From Desulfococcus sp. 4484_241 (GTDB lineage: Bacteria > Desulfobacterota > Desulfobacteria > Desulfobacterales > Desulfosudaceae): 47,254 bases of DNA. The notes under the pieces were generated by a model that saw only the letters and a program-made list of their open reading frames with translations, did no database searches and was not told the origin of the DNA. The stretch lies in contig MZGQ01000001.1 of the NCBI GenBank assembly GCA_002085115.1, forward strand, positions 1 through 47,254, given 5' to 3'. Below, one piece after another: positions 43,391 to 47,254 of the stretch (positions are counted from its first letter, which is position 1; each line of letters opens with the position of its first letter). Both the position numbers and the translations under genes were made by a program.

Positions 43391-43915
43391 CTAAAGCACT
43401 TTTTCCTTTTCAAGTTCCACCCTGAAGCTTTCAAGGCAGCGGCAAAGCATGTTGAAATAGCTGCAGCACAGGATCAGGGCCGCGGCCCTCCTGTTTCCAT
43501 ACCGGTTTTTTATCTCAAGCAGGGATTCGTTCCCAAGCCTGGCATTCAGGGTGATTTCATCAGCCACGCTGCAAATAAGGTTCTCCTCTTCATCAAGAGA
43601 GCAGACCGGGTTTTCGTTGGCTATGATCCTGATCTGCTCTTCCGTGATACCGGTGGTTTTCCCAACGGTTACGTGGTGGGTCCAGGCGTATTCGCACCCA
43701 AGTAGTTTTGTAACCCTGAGCACTGCTATCTCTCTTAGCCTGGGATCAAAGTCCGTCCCGGACAGAACGGAGCCGGCCAGCTCAAGGAATCCCTTGAAAC
43801 TGGATGGGACCACAGCCATCATGCGGAAAGCGTCAAGCGGCGGCAGCAGTTTAAGGGTTTCGGCTATTTCGTGCGGCATCTCTTCAATTTCTGGCAGATC
43901 TATGCGCGGTTCCAT
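43391..43915 (-). CDS. Carboxymuconolactone decarboxylase (AhpD-like) family protein
   Basis: 174 residues, all-helical CMD fold. The block RLREIAVLRVTKLLGCEYAWTHHV contains the conserved Glu, one Cys and paired His; in redox-active AhpD the motif is CxxC followed by His, here the first Cys position is Cys and the second is Trp-region (CEYAW), so a thiol peroxidase partner role is not assured. Members with this pattern include gamma-carboxymuconolactone decarboxylases and uncharacterised oxidative-stress proteins. AGGAG precedes the ATG. It follows the PP2C gene by 38 bases on the same strand. Confidence 0.82.
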   Translation of the reverse strand: MEPRIDLPEIEEMPHEIAETLKLLPPLDAFRMMAVVPSSFKGFLELAGSVLSGTDFDPRLREIAVLRVTKLLGCEYAWTHHVTVGKTTGITEEQIRIIANENPVCSLDEEENLICSVADEITLNARLGNESLLEIKNRYGNRRAAALILCCSYFNMLCRCLESFRVELEKEKVL

Positions 43916-43953
43916 AACGGCTCCTGTTGTCAGGGTTTAAAATTTCCATAACC

Positions 43954-44769
43954 TCATGGCTGCCTGATTACCGGTTTTGGTGCGAGGTAATTTGATGTGA
44001 GTCTTAAAAATCCGGTTACCAAGGGATTCTTGTAAATTTTTTTAACTTTCAGGACTATAACAGTGATGTTGTCCTCGCCGCCACGTTCGTTTGCCAGGTC
44101 TGTAAGGAGACGGCATGCCGCAGCCGGCCTGTTTGCGGCTGTTATTTCACCTATCTCCTTTGTGGTAAGCATGTCGGTTAATCCGTCGGAACTGATGATT
44201 ATAGTGTCGCCAGGGAGGCATTGCGTCTCAGTTATATAAGGTTCCACTTCCGGTTTCGTGCCTACCGCACGTGTGAGCATGTGCTTGAATTCATCGCCCA
44301 ACGGCATTTTGCCTGACTGCCTGTCCGCTAATTCGGTTTCCACGGTATGGGGGGTGGAGATCAGTCTGATCTCGTCGTCCCGTACCATAAAAACAGGGCT
44401 GTCACCGACGTTTGCCGATATGAACCCGCTGTCGTAAAACAGGACTGCGGCTATGGTGGTCCCCATGCCGGAGTATGCCCTGTTGCCCTGTGCAACGTCG
44501 TATATGCTCTTGTTGGCAAGCCGTATGGCTTCAGACAGCCTGTCGGCGCAGGTCTGTGTTGTCTTTGCCGCCATGTCGGCTTCTGAACGGACCATGTAGT
44601 CATGCAGCGTATCAACAGCCAGTCTGCTTGCGACTTCGCCGGCTGCATGGCCGCCCATGCCGTCTGCAACGACGTAGAAACCGATGTTGTCGTCCATGCA
44701 GAAGCTGTCCTCGTTTGCGCTACGCCTGCGCCCGGTGTCTGTCAGCCCGGCTGATTCCGTCATTATCAT
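43954..44769 (-). CDS. PP2C family Ser/Thr protein phosphatase
   Basis: 271 residues of PPM/PP2C. RRSANEDSFCM at the N terminus, VVADGMGGHAAGEVAS (metal-binding DGxxGH), ISANVGDSPVFMV, and IIISSDGLTDMLT plus GGEDNITVIVLKV carry the metal-binding aspartates (D in ADGMGG, D in SSDGL, and D in EDN). Such bacterial Stp/PrpC enzymes reverse the action of PASTA- or Hanks-type kinases; here it is paired with the CHASE2 kinase upstream (33 bases). A C-terminal hydrophobic-basic tail follows the core. ATG at 44769 and ATG at 44763 are both possible starts. Confidence 0.93.
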   Translation of the reverse strand: MIMTESAGLTDTGRRRSANEDSFCMDDNIGFYVVADGMGGHAAGEVASRLAVDTLHDYMVRSEADMAAKTTQTCADRLSEAIRLANKSIYDVAQGNRAYSGMGTTIAAVLFYDSGFISANVGDSPVFMVRDDEIRLISTPHTVETELADRQSGKMPLGDEFKHMLTRAVGTKPEVEPYITETQCLPGDTIIISSDGLTDMLTTKEIGEITAANRPAAACRLLTDLANERGGEDNITVIVLKVKKIYKNPLVTGFLRLTSNYLAPKPVIRQP

Positions 44770-44802
44770 ATCAGATTTACCGCCAAACAGTTTTTGTGTG
44801 TT

Positions 44803-45318
44803 TTACGAGCCTTTCCGTTGTTTTTTCATCTTTTCCCAGGCCTCGTCCATCTTCTTTTTGAGGATTTTAAGGTGTGCCGCCATTTCCCCTGCTGTCTGGT
44901 ATCGTTTGGCAGGATCCTTTGCCAGGGCCTTGTTGATTATACTCACAAGAGCCTTTGGAATCTTGGGGTTTATCGATTTGGGATCAGGATGCGGGTCGTT
45001 CAGTATTTTGTGCATGAGAGCGGCCGGGCTGTTTCCTTTGAACGGGACGGTGCCTGTAAGCAGCTGGAATGTCATCACTCCCAGGGAGAATATGTCGCTG
45101 CGGCCGTCCACCTTTTTGCCGGAAATCTGTTCTGGCGACATGTAGTACGGCGTTCCCTTAACGATTCCCGTCTTTGTCTGGGATGCGGCGGTTATGCGTG
45201 CTATACCGAAATCCGTTATCTTTACCTTTTTATCCTTCAGCAGCATTATGTTTGCCGGCTTTATATCCCTGTGAACTATACCCTGCTTATGGGCATAATC
45301 AAGCCCATCGGCAATTTG
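44803..45318 (-). pseudogene. Ser/Thr kinase catalytic lobe, C-terminal fragment (frame-broken)
   Basis: This frame encodes the large part of a Hanks-type kinase: QIADGLDYAHKQG, HRDIKPANIMLL (catalytic loop), DFGIAR, GTPYYMSPEQISG, SDIFSLGVMTFQLLTG, and a C-terminal basic helix (KKKMDEAWEKMKKQRKGS). The N lobe lies in another frame to the right. About 20 residues between EGDNFEKY and this point (helix D) are missing at about 45319, where the frame shifts. As written there is no complete kinase. It is directly upstream of the PP2C gene. Confidence 0.72.
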
Positions 45319-45319
45319 C

Positions 45320-45559
45320 GTATTTTTCAAAGTTGTCACCCTCCAGATATTCCATGGCGATATATGCGATATCCTGCTCCTCGCCGGCGTCGTAGATTGT
45401 GACAATATTGGGATGGGACAGGGTCCCGGCGCTTTCCGCCTCTCTGAAGAATTTTTTCTTCATCTCGGCGGCCTCTTCCTCGTCGAAGTCATCCTGAAAC
45501 CGTACGGTCTTTATGGCCGTGGTCCTGTTTATGCGGGGGTCCTGTCCGAGGTAGACCAC
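45320..45559 (-). pseudogene. Ser/Thr kinase N-lobe fragment (frame-broken)
   Basis: Sequence VYLGQDPRINRTTAIKTVRF contains the VAIK-like Lys (AIK), followed by the helix C Glu in KKKFFREAESAGTLSHPNIV and AMEYLEGDNFEKY hinge. The Gly-rich loop (expected LGRGAMG just before VYLG) is absent: it would span the junction with the CHASE2 frame at about 45560. So one short deletion removes the nucleotide loop and another the helix D region. Confidence 0.72.
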
Positions 45560-45563
45560 ACGC

Positions 45564-47254
45564 AGGATCTGTGCCTGTGCCTATGATCTCATCGGCCTGG
45601 GAACTCCCCAGCAGCCCTGCTCCGAACACCATGGTTTCGCTTGCCACCAGCAGCTTCTTTTTTCGGACGGATATATCCTTGAAACTGCTGTCATGCTTTT
45701 CTATATACTCGTAAACCGCTGCCGCCTTGTTCAACTGCCGCTTGCGTTCGTAGTCAAGGGCGAGGTTGTACAGCAGGTCCTTCATTTCGTCATCAACAGG
45801 GACCTTTCGGAATTTGTCGAACGCCATGTCAAGCATGCCCTGCGACTGGAATGATATGCCGAGCATACGGTTCGTTTCAGCGGATTCGCCCTCCACCTTT
45901 TTTTTGCCGGCCTCGGTGGTAAAGTAGCGTATCGATACTATGCCGGTATACCCCACTATGAGAAGTGAAAGGGGATAGGTTACGTCTATCCAGAGGCCCT
46001 TTGTGACAAACCAGTATATATAGCCGCCAAGCATGGAGCATATAAGCAGGGAAAACAGCCCTCCCGCAACAGAGGCTTTCAGCCGCGGCAGGATCAACGT
46101 GATGAGAAGCCCCAGCAGGAGGATAGCGCCAAGTTCCACAAGGCGATTGTACGGGAGTGGTGTTATGAACTGCCTGTTCAGGATCGACCATATCACGCTT
46201 GCCGTAAAATCGCCGAAACCGGTGGAGGGCCCCATTGGCGTACTCAACGGTGTGGCAAGACCCTTGGCTGACAGAGACACAAGCACAATTTTCCTATTAA
46301 AAACCCTGAGCGGTATCTTGTCGTTTATCACATCAAAAAAGGAGTAGTGCCTGAAAGCCTTTTCGGATGCCTTAAAGCCTATAAGCATCTCGGTGTAAGG
46401 GGTGGTTGGAATCGATATACCAGGCAGGCTAACCGATGAACCGATGGTGACTGTCATGTCGGCCGGACCCTTTCCAATATACCGTGCCGCCAGCAGCAGG
46501 GAGTATGATGGCAGGAACATGTCCCTGTACCTGTACACCAGCCGTTCCTTGCGGTATGACCCGTCCTGGTCCGGAGCAACGTTGATATGTCCCATACCAG
46601 CTGCGGCATTACGAAAAGCAGGTATTGGAAGGATCGCCTCGTTTGAAGACGGACAACCGCCTCCCGGTATTACCCTTACATTGCCGATAGCCTGGCGCGC
46701 CAGAGCCTTGTCAGGCTCTTCATCCGGGCCGGCCGCCGGCATAATGGTGTCCTTGAAAAATATCGGGAGGATCACCCTGCCGGACCGGGAAATCGAGCCG
46801 GCAAGCACGGAATCACGGTCCAGCCGTTTCATGGCAAGGTCGAGCTCCTTCAGAAAATTTCCAACAGCGCCGCTGTTCCCCTGTTCCGGGGTTTCACTGT
46901 TGTCGTTAACCGGGCTTTTCTCTTCAAGAGAGCCGGGAGTATTCCCCGTTCCCTGGCTGTCAGGTGCCGGGGGGGCAAAGGTTTTGACAAAAAGATTTTT
47001 TATCTTTTCAAGCTCTAAAAGTCCGGAGTTTTCTTCAGGCTCGCTGTATATTATGTTAAGGCCTATAAGCGAAGGGCTGCCTTCCATTATCTTGTCGATA
47101 CCATGTGCCACAAGAGATCTGGGCCAGGGCCATCTTCCGAGTTTTTCTATGGATTCGTCGTCTATATCGACTATTGCTATAGTGTCCGATTCCAACAGAT
47201 AATGGTTTGAATCTGTAGAATATATCCATAGAGCCGTTTTGTGTCAATAAAAAA
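45564..47254 (-). CDS. CHASE2 sensor domain protein fused upstream of the kinase; frameshifted, partial at right edge
   Basis: Long frame with a CHASE2 extracytoplasmic sensor (IVDIDDESIEKLGRWPWPR near its start, LNIIYSEPEE, GSYRKERLVYRYRDMFLPSYSLLL, INDKIPLRVFNRKIVLVSLS) followed by three transmembrane helices and a helical linker with TPR-like character (YNLALDYERKRQLNKAAAVYEY). The first residues lie in a different frame: GSMDIFYRFKPLS, open to the window edge, continues into ESDTIAIV if one G at about 47193 is removed. The downstream junction to the kinase is at about 45560. Extracellular sensing linked to a Ser/Thr kinase and PP2C is the inferred role. Confidence 0.75.

Noticed and set aside
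47218-47246. TTGACA-N17-TATATT at the right edge looks like a strong promoter with a TTG start at 47195
   Set aside because: The same bases encode GSMDIFYRFKPLS, which fits the start of a CHASE2 domain, and the frame stays open to the window end. The similarity to a promoter is probably chance.

Overview
The window reads as chromosomal DNA of a Gram-negative, LPS-making bacterium, most likely a sulfate-reducer-type member of the Desulfobacterota (former Deltaproteobacteria). This is inferred from the gene mix: lptF/lptG, waaA/lpxK, O-antigen ligase, Lon-TsaB, a DUF3786-type protein, a fused MurU/AmgK-like enzyme, and a small dual-CXXC protein that needs a UGA to be read as selenocysteine. No genus can be named from the sequence alone. 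I see no rRNA, tRNA, CRISPR array or complete mobile element.

Layout. 1-11.3 kb, minus strand: a cell-envelope block running lptF, lptG, waaA (fused in frame to the start of lpxK), the rest of lpxK, a TAATG-coupled small ORF with an in-frame TGA, two family 2 glycosyltransferases, a GT9 heptosyltransferase-like enzyme, an O-antigen ligase, an FkbM methyltransferase and a partial protein leaving the left edge. A broken MFS transporter lies upstream of lptF. 11.3-17 kb: a gene-poor stretch, then TetR and an isoprenylcysteine-methyltransferase-like gene (clear promoter with an inverted repeat across its -35 box), and lon-tsaB. 17.1-25.7 kb, plus strand: pilD, purB, then a surface trio (TPR/beta-barrel protein, FecR-domain protein, right-handed beta-helix protein interrupted by one TAG) and a FabH-type synthase. 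26.0-33.3 kb, minus strand: MscS channel, VOC protein, DUF3786-like protein, a nucleotidyltransferase-kinase fusion and a PlsB acyltransferase.

33.5-41.2 kb, plus strand, holds the most unusual locus. Six genes overlap one another by 4 to 13 bases behind one promoter. The first three resemble an ExbB/TolQ proton channel, an ExbD/TolR partner and a TonB-like spanning protein. The last three are large exported proteins (669, 628 and 461 residues) that I cannot place in any family. Together they look like an uncharacterised proton-motive-force-driven envelope machine.

41.2-47.3 kb, minus strand: a YcaO-TPR fusion preceded by a 60-codon dual-CXXC gene whose codon 21 is TGA, followed 22 bases later by a near-canonical bacterial SECIS hairpin. 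Next come a carboxymuconolactone-decarboxylase family protein, a PP2C phosphatase and a CHASE2-Ser/Thr kinase that is broken in several places and runs off the right edge.

Two cross-cutting observations: a roughly 70-bp intergenic repeat occurs three times (about 11.46, 33.46 and 43.29 kb), twice next to strong promoters; and at least four conserved genes (lpxK, the MFS gene, and the kinase in more than one place) carry short internal deletions with frame loss. The second pattern means either real gene decay or assembly error.
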